Positions 55,701 to 64,000 of a stretch of DNA of 64,000 nt are shown here, piece after piece. Location: positions 14,632,153 to 14,696,152 of the forward strand of contig NC_086363.1 in assembly GCF_036324505.1 (NCBI RefSeq), written 5' to 3'. The translations under genes were made by a program, and so were the position numbers. This DNA comes from Eleginops maclovinus. Its lineage: Eukaryota; Chordata; Actinopteri; Perciformes; Eleginopidae. Below the pieces are notes generated by a model that did no database searches, had not been told where the DNA came from, and worked only from the letters and a program-made list of their open reading frames with translations. Within the stretch, counting starts at the first letter, position 1. Every line of letters starts with the position of its first letter.

Positions 55701-57006
55701 GGTTATTTTATGGAGATAAACATGCTCATTGGTTGCCTAATGATTATGTCCATATAACTCACTCAGCAAAAGCTCGTAAGGAAGATTATTATAGTTGTAT
55801 ATCAGTCTTCAAACTAAATGCACCATACTGCTTAATACATAGTTTATTATATTAGGCAAATGTAGTTACATTCACAACCGAACCGCAATGTAGGTCTTAG
55901 TAGGAACTGCATATTGTTTATTTATGATGGAGTACTTGAGTTTAAATCTGTTTGAATATTGGAGGCATGTTTAGAGGAGTAGTGTTTATGTGTCTCACTG
56001 CTGTTGTTATTTGCACTATTCAACACACGCCTCACAGTTGGTGGAAATGTATGGACATATCAAGCCAAACTAACACAAACACAAATCTCCAGCCAAGTGC
56101 ATTTTACATTTTCCAGAGGATTTAAACCCTGTGTCAGGGCCAGTCGGTTTATGCTTTGTGTAGAGCTCTTAGCATCCTTTCCGTCGCACTTTCCCTTCCT
56201 TTATGCGCTGCTAATTGGCGTGTTTATGATTGCAACACAACTCATAAAGCGTCTCACATTAGTCACACTCACACCACTCATATTTACTAGACCGGGGCCA
56301 CGGTATGATATCACATTTCCACTGTAGAGCTCTGACCATGGCCGATCAGTGTTTTGATTTAAAATCTGCATCTTTTTCGTTTCTTTTCAAATGTTGCTTT
56401 GCAATAGGCAGACGACAGCAGGCATGATCCGCAAGGAACAACCACTGTGCTGCTTTCAATTAAAGATTACTCAAGTGCAAGTTAGTGTTTTCTTAAAAAT
56501 AAAATATAAACGGTATCAAATGCGCATGACTTAAAAAGGCTGCATGCCACTAAAGTGCCTTAAACCAAATTATAACCTGCAATTGAAGAAATGCAACACA
56601 GCCATTATTTTAGATGTGTTGTATATTACCTTGTATAGGCTATTTGGTCGACTGCTATGGCAATGTTGCCAATTCAAGGTCCTATTTATGAAATAATTTG
56701 TTGGGAATTATTTATCTTATTATGTTCTGGTTTAACATTACTACTGGGTTTCTTTGTTGGTATTTACTTACGGGATCCGTCACTTGCACATTCCGCCTCG
56801 CTGCCTCGGTCGCTGGTGCACGCTCTATCGGCTCGCGGCCCCGGGCTCCCGGTTATATCAGAGACATCGGTTCCGTCCTCGTAGCCAGGAGACACGGTAT
56901 CCTCTCCAGCCGTCCTGCGTCTTTTCTCTGCTCCGATCAGCGCCTCTACCGAGAATGCATGAGCCTTGACACTGAGTGCGCACGGGGAGCGCCGCTTCTC
57001 TGCCAT
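49238..57006 (-). CDS. tbx18: T-box transcription factor Tbx18 (eight coding exons, spliced, 508 aa)
   Basis: Tbx18 is a nuclear DNA-binding transcription factor, mainly a repressor, of the Tbx15/18/22 subfamily. In vertebrates it acts in somite polarity, epicardium, sinus-node and ureter mesenchyme. Joining exons 57006-56772, 55382-55220, 54694-54593, 53444-53273, 52624-52457, 51603-51539, 50275-50181 and 49764-49238 gives 1527 nt in one open frame with GT-AG introns throughout. The N-terminus starts [20 protein letters not shown], close to human TBX18. It contains an eh1-like Groucho-binding motif (FSVEALI, about residues 18-24) and a basic KRRR stretch. The T-box runs from [12 protein letters not shown] (about residue 115) to [10 protein letters not shown] (about 304). 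The tail has [19 protein letters not shown] and DSRTLG and ends QVTAHMS, diagnostic of TBX18 rather than TBX15 or TBX22. At 508 aa it is shorter than human TBX18 (about 607 aa), because the linkers on both sides of the T-box are shorter. Splice choices are inferred by eye, with two local acceptor ambiguities noted separately. Confidence 0.97.
50181..50275 (-). CDS. tbx18: tbx18 coding exon 7 (end of T-box)
   Basis: Encodes [20 protein letters not shown] then [11 protein letters not shown] (residues 303-333) and the first base of codon 334. The [20 protein letters not shown] segment follows TBX18. TBX15 has a different wording here (LEAIMETYAFWRPP). The acceptor is TCTACAG|GA and the donor CAAG|GTACAG, phase 2 in and phase 1 out. 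Confidence 0.95.
50340..50720. promoter_or_regulatory. CpG-retaining block in tbx18 intron 6
   Basis: This GC-rich, CpG-retaining island in AT-rich intronic surroundings carries a YY1-type GCCGCCATCTT (50376-50386), an inverted CCAAT (50460-50464) and a kappaB-like GGGACTCCCC (50564-50573). It may be an intragenic enhancer or alternative promoter. No coding potential in the gene's frame is recognised. Confidence 0.35.
51539..51603 (-). CDS. tbx18: tbx18 coding exon 6 (T-box DNA-contact region)
   Basis: A 65-nt exon encoding [20 protein letters not shown] followed by N and a split Arg (residues 281-302). The [12 protein letters not shown] helix is the near-invariant C-terminal DNA-contacting part of the T-box. 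The acceptor is TTTTCAG|AT and the donor CG|GTGAGTT, phase 0 in and phase 2 out. Confidence 0.96.
52330..52357. repeat. Perfect 28-bp palindrome (tbx18 intron 5)
   Basis: The left half is CTACACAGCTATAT and the right half ATATAGCTGTGTAG, with no spacer. It lies in intron 5, about 100 bp downstream (in gene direction) of exon 5. Confidence 0.95.
52457..52624 (-). CDS. tbx18: tbx18 coding exon 5 (T-box)
   Basis: Encodes 56 complete codons (residues 225-280): [20 protein letters not shown], a variable loop [15 protein letters not shown], then [16 protein letters not shown]. Phase 0 at both ends. The acceptor is CGTTCAG|AT. The donor CAG|GTAGCA is weaker than the others at positions +4 to +6, but the reading frame leaves no good alternative. 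Confidence 0.96.
53273..53444 (-). CDS. tbx18: tbx18 coding exon 4 (T-box core)
   Basis: Encodes residues 167-224, from [20 protein letters not shown] through [17 protein letters not shown] to [14 protein letters not shown]. The [18 protein letters not shown] block is the signature of the Tbx15/18/22 subfamily; Tbx2/3 and Tbx4/5 differ here. The acceptor is TGAAG|GT and the donor CAT|GTAAGTGAG. It enters in phase 2 and leaves in phase 0. Confidence 0.98.
54593..54694 (-). CDS. tbx18: tbx18 coding exon 3 (T-box)
   Basis: Encodes [20 protein letters not shown] and [14 protein letters not shown], a conserved T-box block (about residues 133-167). The acceptor is CTGTCAG|GC and the donor AG|GTAAAA. 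Both boundaries are phase 2. The frame is confirmed by unbroken T-box identity across both junctions. Confidence 0.97.
   Translation of the reverse strand, partial: ADVPRYACEDYRLGPTPAVLYCHGYNPGGQQTI
54977..55034. repeat. Perfect 27-bp inverted repeat with 4-nt loop (tbx18 intron 2)
   Basis: The arms 54977-55003 and 55008-55034 are exact reverse complements, separated by ATCT. The left arm begins TACTGTTGTCTCATTATTTT. In the intron RNA it would fold into a stable 27-bp stem. It lies in intron 2 between exon 2 (ends 55220) and exon 3 (starts 54694). Confidence 0.95.
55220..55382 (-). CDS. tbx18: tbx18 coding exon 2 (linker and start of T-box)
   Basis: Encodes codons 79-133 (phase 1 in, phase 2 out). 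It begins with an acidic linker ([12 protein letters not shown]), then [20 protein letters not shown], the first strand and helix of the T-box, and ends ITKAGR. The acceptor is a tandem CAGCAG. The upstream AG (exon start 55382) gives Pro-Glu-Ser; the downstream AG (start 55379) would give Gln-Ser and one residue fewer. The donor is CG|GTAAGAG. Confidence 0.95.
55427..56771 (-). other. tbx18: tbx18 intron 1 (bulk)
   Basis: This is the largest part of intron 1, an AT-rich sequence without a recognised repeat. Short open frames near the exon 1 end are out-of-frame readings of exon 1 and its flank. I see no supportable separate gene here. Confidence 0.8.
56772..57006 (-). CDS. tbx18: tbx18 coding exon 1 (N-terminus, eh1 motif, NLS)
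   Basis: Encodes residues 1-78 plus the first base of codon 79 (phase 1). The start ATG at 57006-57004 has G at -3 and G at +4, a good vertebrate initiation context, and begins the conserved MAEKRR sequence. The [16 protein letters not shown] segment combines the eh1-like Groucho-binding motif with a basic nuclear-localisation stretch. Residues 35-78 are low-complexity, rich in Asp, Ser and Gly, and vary between species. The donor reads C|GTAAGTA, a strong consensus. Confidence 0.96.
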
Positions 57007-57400
57007 TTCTCTCTGTCTCGAGACAGAGGAACGAAAGGAGAAATCAGGCGTCACGAGCTTGCAGGCAGCAAGAAAAGTTGAACACACACAGTTGCTTGAA
57101 ACTGCAATCCACGCTGACAGTCCGGTGCTTTCCGTGTTGCCTGTCTGTCCTCGAGTCTGACAGCAGAGGAAACAAGGTGCCGGTGCGAGCTGTAATAATG
57201 TCTCCGTTATCCGTAAGAGCCGTTCGGACCTTTGGAGAGTGTCAACAACCGGAGCTTAGAGGAGAGCCGGAGAAAGGGACCTGTCAATCACAACGCAAAG
57301 CAACCAATCACGAGTCATCACAGCCCCCCGGAACTTTTCCCTGGTCCCGCCCGCTGTGGGGGCCGCTCGTGCCGCCTTATGTGGTAAAATAGAGCTGGTG
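57007..57400 (-). promoter_or_regulatory. tbx18: tbx18 5' UTR and probable promoter region
   Basis: This CpG-retaining block lies directly upstream of the tbx18 ATG. It holds a CCAAT box (57304-57308, plus-strand orientation) and a CCCGCCC GC-box at about 57345. No TATA box is placed suitably for minus-strand transcription, so a TATA-less promoter is likely. A perfect 18-bp palindrome at 57011-57028 sits in the 5' UTR. The transcription start site cannot be fixed from sequence alone. Confidence 0.6.
57011..57028. repeat. Perfect 18-bp palindrome in tbx18 5' UTR
   Basis: CTCTGTCTCGAGACAGAG reads the same on both strands and contains an XhoI-type CTCGAG centre. Only four bases separate it from the tbx18 ATG, so the mRNA leader could form a short stem-loop there. 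Confidence 0.95.
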
Positions 57401-58239
57401 AATGAATCATGTCTTCAGGCGAGGGAGCGCGAGGAGCGTCTCTCTGGGGCATTGCGCGCATTTTCACACACCGGTACTACATGCTTTGCATATCTGGCCA
57501 TGTGTACCTCCTGCACGGTGGACACGTGTTGCCCACATCCTAGAAACAATCATTTATTTCTATAGATGCATTTGAAATATCTCAAAACGTGTTTGTGCGA
57601 GATTGTCATTAGAACCACTAGAGGTGAATATCATTTAGTTAAACGGTTAAATGATGGTCTTTGGCCCATACACAAAGGGTACTAACACAAATTGTGTTTT
57701 CTTCTTTAATGCATTTGAAAAAAACAAATTATTTTATAAATAGCTCTAGGATGTGTTAGTGTTGAGTTTTCCAAACATTACCCTCCAAAATGTCAAGTCA
57801 TTGAGCACACACTCATCACACATCAAAAACTCTCCTTGAGGAAATTACCAACAAGCTTTATATCAAAACACACCAACAAAATGAAACAAGCTTGGGATCG
57901 GCTGAGTGTATTGTGAAATATTTGAAGGCTAATTACATCCATGACTTTAATGTGCAAACAAATTCCAGAGTGTGTTTCACTGCAACTACACAAATGTTCT
58001 ACTGAAAAAAGGATCATCGCCTGAGAAGCTAAAATACTCTGGAAGAAAACTGTAGCCACAATATAGTCCACATTGTTAATCACAAACACTTACAGGCCAT
58101 GTTAAATGAATGACAGTTAATTTTCACTATAGGCTGCTGTTAATCATAATGGTTTGAAAATATATATAGTAAAACATTTTAAAAAATATTAATTATAGGC
58201 CGAAGTCATGAATAATATTTGATTTGAAGTGAATAAATA

Positions 58240-58480
58240 CACAACCAGCTGAAGTGATTTGATAGATTAGTTGGATTCTCTTCCTGCTCGTTTGGAAATA
58301 ATCAACACTTTCAAGACCGCGTAAACGAGCGTGTGGTCACGCAGGGAATGCGTTTTGGTGCGGGTGAGTGAAGAGGCTATAACATATGGAGTGGGTGAAC
58401 CTGGCTATAAATAAACAAGGCCTTGCGTGCGTGCGCGACCGTACCTGCATGCGGGTTCAAATGGATTTCTCGATGACCCT
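58240..58480 (+). promoter_or_regulatory. Upstream block with TATA-like motif, possible divergent promoter or CNE
   Basis: About 1.3 kb upstream of the tbx18 ATG. CTATAAATAAACAAGG (about 58404-58419) is a TATA-like sequence on the plus strand, followed by a CpG-rich GTGCGTGCGCGACCGTACC stretch. CpGs are retained in an otherwise AT-rich region. Function is inferred only. Confidence 0.3.
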
Positions 58481-59989
58481 GTAAAAAACCACATATTCTA
58501 ATTTACGCAGTGCCCACAAAACACAGTTTATTATGCAACATTTCGCATTTCAACGTAGCTATCAGTACTTTATTTAACCTACTAATTTGTTTATTAGCTA
58601 CTTGCCAATGTCTTGACAGAATCATTTAATTTGATTACGTTAAATGCCATTAGTGGCATCCATATTGAATTATGTTTTCCCTATTTTCTTCAGTGTTTCC
58701 TTCGCTAAAATCACTGGAAAGCTCGAGGCCTCTCGTGGCTCGTTGGTAAAATAAACACGTCGCCATCGTTTATTGGCATAAATTCAGAGTAAATGATTGG
58801 ACGGCAAGGGAAAGCTCCGTGCTCATATCCGTGTAGGTTATCAGATCAAAAGCCTTGTAGGCCTATTTCACTTCCCGTGGGCATTCAAGAATGCTATATT
58901 TCATAATGACTCCGTGAGAATTAAATAAGTTACCCTCTATTCGAAATTGCTTAGTTTCGATTGAACACCGCCGCATGACTTAATTTGGTTATGCCACAAA
59001 TATCCCCGAAACGTTTACATCTTAATGTTTGTTCTTTAACGTTTGTACGATCAAAAATAGAAATTAATTTACAACGTTTATATTTTCATAGTGACATTTA
59101 AGCGAATTAAGTCTATTAGCCCATACAAACAAGAGTTATAGCCTTCAATCCTATTTATCAAGATAGGTTATTTCTTTCAATGAAAGATAACGTATTAAAA
59201 GTTGACACGTGAGCAAGACTTTTTTACTGGCCGTTCATTAAATATAACAGTTTTAAAACGGGCAATTAATCTATTGATCATCGTTAACAAAATCATTTTT
59301 TTAAAGACATTGGTCATATAAAAACACAATTTAATTATTTTATAAAAGGGAAATACAGCCCAAAGTCTTGTTTGATAAATGGTGTGATACTAAAAAGTGT
59401 AATACAAAATTAATATAAAAGCCTTCAAAAAAACAATACTAATTCTATATTTCACAATGTAGCTTTTTATTAACATTTAAGGAGATACATCAAGTATTTA
59501 AAATGTTATAAACATAAAGCTTTTCTAGCCAGTTTGGAAAAATGGTTCGTTCAGGGCTCTGTCGTCTTAGGCCGACCACTGCAAAATTCCATTATTATCA
59601 TTATAAACTGTTGGCTTTAACCAGTTGTACCAACTAATACATTTTCGTTGCAACAATGTTGAGTTATATGCACTTTTTAAATATTTAATCACATCATTGT
59701 GTTTTCTTTTTAACATTTCTTTCTTTTTTTCGTTAGCAGGTGCACTGGTCCTTGCATCTTAGCTATGCCATGTGCCGTTGGTGTACATCAATAGGCTACC
59801 TTTTATAAACCTATTAAAAAGATTGATTTTAAAAAGGGTGGGCTAAAGTAAATCCGTATGGGAATGGAGCGGTTAAAAAAAATTAGATTCACTACGACTT
59901 TAATAGTTTACCCTACATTTTCTACTCCACTTCAAGCATTTGTTTAGTTCTTGGAGATGAGCTGATCCAAAAACAAAGTAACAGGCCTA

Positions 59990-60230
59990 TCCAATTAGCC
60001 AGATGACTAGCAAGCATATTGAGGCGTTTGGATTTCGGATCTGGGCCTCTTATATGATTATCTTCCTTATTTGCGGCCAGGCGACGATTGGCCGTGTTTC
60101 TGTGTAAATAAATTCCCTCTAAAAGAAATAAGTGGTGGGAATCTACCGCAGACCCTTTCTGTTGTATCCGAGCCAGTCGGGATCAATCCTTTGTGATGAA
60201 GTTTGCTTCGTTTTACACATTAGACAAAAC
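59990..60230. promoter_or_regulatory. Non-repetitive, motif-rich upstream block (candidate CNE)
   Basis: Complex sequence including TGATTATCTTCC (GATA-like), GGCGACGATTGGCC (inverted CCAAT) and TGTAAATAAATTCC (Fox-like), within AT-rich flanks and about 3 kb upstream of tbx18. Conservation cannot be tested from one sequence. Confidence 0.3.
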
Positions 60231-61642
60231 AATTAGGTTGTGTCATAAATGTATTGTAGCTATTTCTTTTTTATTGTTTGTGTCTCTCAGGTGGTGTGTA
60301 TTGTGTGTAAGAGCTTCGTGTGTGTAGATAGCTGTGTCAGTTCTGTTGTCGTCTCGATTTGTCAGCACCTGAAATTGATTTGATAAACTCTGAGTAAAAA
60401 GGTAGTAAACTAAACTGCATATTATATCTGTCTAGTATTTTTGTTGAAACATTTTTTGGACCTTTGTTTTTGGCTCGTGCTGTTGTTTCTGATTTATTAC
60501 TGTTTAAGCCTTACTAAACCGCCATTTTGGGCGATATTGAACAATTATGGATGTCTAAGAAATGTTATTTTATTAATTTATAACCTTTTTTTTTTACCAC
60601 ATTACTTTTTCTTGTCATATTTATAGTCAAGTAATAATACATTACTGAATCGTTTGTCAATTAGCCTTAATTAAACGCTAATGTGCAGGTGCGTTTTGGG
60701 TGTACGTTAAAACCCAGCCTATTTATCAAAGTGACATTTTTTAAATAGATTTTGTCACTTGTCAAGGTACAGGCGTAACCTACTGCGAACCGAATAGGCT
60801 GTTTATTAAAATACTTTGACATAATTACCTGTGAGCTTTGAAGGGATGCGGGGTGGGGAGAAATGCTTTAGCAGGGGAGTCTGGGTAATACATTGTTAAC
60901 AGTTATTTAGCGCGTGCTAATGGGCACGTGGATCACTGCCAGGGCTTTTATGGCGGAAGTGGCATGAGCAACAGGGAAGGTGTATGTTTTCCGTGCAAGT
61001 GTGTGAGAGAGAGAGAGAGAGTAGTAGTAACAATAGTTGGAATAAAGTGCTTTATAAAGGTTTCAGAAGTGATAACTTTCTTATTTTTGTAACGTGTCAT
61101 TTTGATCTGTCATGAGGAAATTAAAAGTAAGTGTTTTTGATCTGTAGTCAAACAGCTGATAGTCATAGAGATTTCAAAAGAGAAACATGCAAAATCAGCC
61201 ATCTGCCACATCCAGGGGTCCCCAGGTCATTCAAGCGCCCCATCCTGGGGGGGAAAAATCCAAGGCAAGAACTGCCGGATCCCCCTGTATGGCTCCATTG
61301 GGGAAGTCATAACCTGAACTCCATGTCTTTCTGCAGTTGTGCCAACACTGCAAAGCAATCGGCCGCCAGGGCCCCTGTGAGCACATCCTGCTTATGCTGG
61401 CCCAGAGTCCCTCGTCATCCAAGTGAAGCGACCCCTGCGTTCTTTCATAAAGTTAACCTTGCATTGAAAACGTGGTATTTACTGACGCGCTTGATAGGAA
61501 TTGATGGATCTATGACATTTATTGAATTTTTTTACGAGCCAGTTCTGGTCGTGACGCCGTTTACTCAGGCCTATGTGCGCCTCGGATGTTATTCAAGTTG
61601 AACTTCTGCTCTGGCTGCAAATGCTTGTCTCACTCTCTCTCA

Positions 61643-61756
<114 letters not shown>

Positions 61757-63248
61757 TAGAAAAGAGAGACATAGGTGACTAAAAGTCTGTGCAACAGCCT
61801 GAAGCTGCTGCACTGGTGTTGGATTCATCCTCGTAGTCACTGGTCAAAAATGCATTGTTGATCTGCGCCAGGTCTGTTACTGCACAACCTATCACATCAT
61901 TATTTTAACAACATCAAACTGAAATACATTTAAGACAATTCTTTCACTGTCCATAAATACAATCTACAATGCCAAAAGTCAGGGTGTAATCCCAATATCA
62001 GATTTTCTTTAGAAAGAAAAATCTCTGTGTTTAGGACATGTGTACGGGAGAGAAAGCAAAACGATGATTGGAATCAAAGAAAATAAGTTTTGCAATGTGT
62101 GTGCATGCAGCATTATGTGTTAAGTCCATCACGTTAAGGTAAATTTTACATCAACAATTTGCTGGGCATTTACCTTTTTAAAAAGCCTTAGCATATTGGT
62201 GCTGTTTTGTGTTTTAGGAGAAACACTTCTATAGATAATCAAACAGTGTTCCTCTCTCATATTCAGAATTGATCCTGGTATTGATTGTCATTGATAGCTG
62301 TTGTGCAATTTTCATTGCAGATGGAGGGTTATAATGAGCTAAAGGCTTACCATGACATCCAACTGACATGGTTATTTGTTGGCTCATCATACAAGCAGTC
62401 TGGTGCTTGTTTAAAAGCACATTTTATGGTACTTAAAAAACGGTTTTATTGAGATTGGCAAGTAAGAAACTAGAACAGATTATTGTTAAGGCAGCAATGA
62501 GAAAAGGTATCTAGAGGTTGCGTGGGTGTTGTGATTTAAAGGGATAAGTCTGATATTCTTTTAAATAAAATGTCTACGAAAACCAATTTTCCTCTGGCTG
62601 TACTGGGAATCACTAATGCCATAAAAACATAAAAGTGATTGTGTTGGTGATTTGCCCAAAGTATGCACGTTTTTGGGATGTCCGGCAAATTTATATCTTA
62701 AGCATTTGTTGCCAAAGTGTGGTGGGGTGCTAAAACTATAGAAAACATTTCACTTTACTTTCAAAAATGTGTGTACGACTGTAGTATAAAAAAGGGGAGG
62801 GTAATAAGACAAGTTGTCCTTAGTGATAATCTGTAGAATGTAGCTGTATGTACTTTAGGTCAAAACAGCTCTGCAGGACTCCACGCATATCAGCAGGAGG
62901 CCCAGTTATACATATTTTTCCGGCCCATCTCAGGTCTATTAATTGCAAAGCTGAGTCATTATTTGCAGAAGTACACTTTTTTATTTTTGGCATTGAACAG
63001 GCCCATTGTTTCAACCCTTTCTGCTCTTGCTGCCAGGTAACTCAATAGCTGCTCAATAATTTTTTCAGGAAAACAAAGTTTTATGCAACAAAACAATTCA
63101 TCTCATTACCTCAGTGCCTTGAAGACAGGCAGAGTGGAGGGGCTGTCAGGGTGAAGGAGAACAAGTAAGCAGGTGTTGTTTTTATGGGAAGAAGAGGTGA
63201 AAACAATTATTTTCTGTCATAACCCGTGAAACCACAAAGCTTCGATCT

Positions 63249-63384
<136 letters not shown>

Positions 63385-64000
63385 GTCATCAAAGGCTTTG
63401 ATTACCCCCTATTGTTTACAGCCAGGGAATTCTTCAAAACATAGTGTGGAGGGCTTTTTGTGTGTGTGTATATGTGGGTCATAATGTGTAATCACCTCCA
63501 TAGTTTCCTGTGATTAGGCGGCATAATGAGCTGCTAAAAAGCACTCAGATTAAAACTATGGTTAATTAAGTACTCCAGACTTTTTTCATTGGAAGTTCCT
63601 CTCTGTCACACACATGTAAACACACGCACACACACACACGCACACACACACACACTAAAGAGTGCAAAGCTCATCACGGAACTGCCGCAATTTGAGAATA
63701 ACAACAATCATAAAAAGCCATACAAACATCTGCAGCTCGTAACTGACGTTGCAGGCCGACCCCAGCACACGTGCCTTTTAAAACTGGAGAACAACGGTTA
63801 TTTTCATCTCTTAGATGTTTGAGTTTTATTCCTTTCTCTTTCTCTGCCTCGACTGGAACCGTTTAGGCGTTTTTTAATCAAAGAACGACGTCTTTAAAAT
63901 TCCGAATTGGCGGCGAAGGCGTCCGCTAAGCCTTCTTGCCTGCGTTCAGCATCCAGCCCAGAGCTAACTAGCATTTAGCCAAACTTACAGAATGCTGTTT

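Noticed and set aside
56698..57392. Several plus-strand frames over tbx18 exon 1 and promoter
   Set aside because: They are antisense to exon 1 in GC-rich, stop-poor DNA, with no family resemblance.
62530..62800. Possible MITE starting AAAGGGATAAGTC
   Set aside because: No matching right end and no familiar internal words, so it is too weak to list.

Overview
The window looks like genomic DNA from a bony fish, probably a spiny-rayed teleost. Three things point that way: very many long, clean (CA/TG)n tracts, several 3' ends of fish-type non-LTR retrotransposons together with fish-type MITE and SINE fragments, and one vertebrate developmental gene split into eight exons with GT-AG introns. 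Nothing suggests a prokaryote: there are no operons, rRNA genes or CRISPR array. The species cannot be named from the sequence alone.

The only protein-coding gene I can support is tbx18, a T-box transcription factor gene on the minus strand. Its ATG is at 57006 and its stop at 49238, and a roughly 1.07 kb 3' UTR runs to a polyadenylation signal at 48181-48186. All eight coding exons were assembled by hand from splice sites and reading frame. They give 1527 nt and 508 residues. The N-terminal eh1-like repressor motif, basic nuclear-localisation stretch, complete T-box (about residues 115-303) and C-terminal tail all match TBX18 rather than TBX15 or TBX22. A GC-rich promoter region lies upstream at about 57007-57400.

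The other ~55 kb (1-48160 and 57400-64000) carry no gene I can recognise and look like the regulatory gene desert typical of a developmental transcription factor. They hold about 17 CA/TG microsatellites longer than 50 bp (about 2.2 kb in total), four LINE 3' ends (about 395-1078, 4240-4450, 12424-12720, 32203-32795), two copies of a MITE (15232-15611 and from about 24108), two tRNA-derived SINE-like fragments (about 14510-14662 and 36720-36830), and polypyrimidine stretches. Several non-repetitive patches hold unusually dense transcription-factor motifs and are candidate enhancers: a nuclear-receptor half-site array (10694-10721), a perfect DR1 (28789-28801), abutting T-box half-sites (33622-33637), a Pbx/Meis plus CCAAT cluster (38155-38310), and two upstream blocks (58240-58480, 59990-60230).

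The most notable structures inside the gene are a perfect 27-bp inverted repeat with a 4-nt loop in intron 2, a perfect 28-bp palindrome in intron 5, a perfect 18-bp palindrome four bases upstream of the start codon, a NAGNAG acceptor at exon 2, and a pair of in-frame acceptors 9 nt apart at exon 8. I found no evidence of a novel multi-gene system. The interest here is cis-regulatory and structural.
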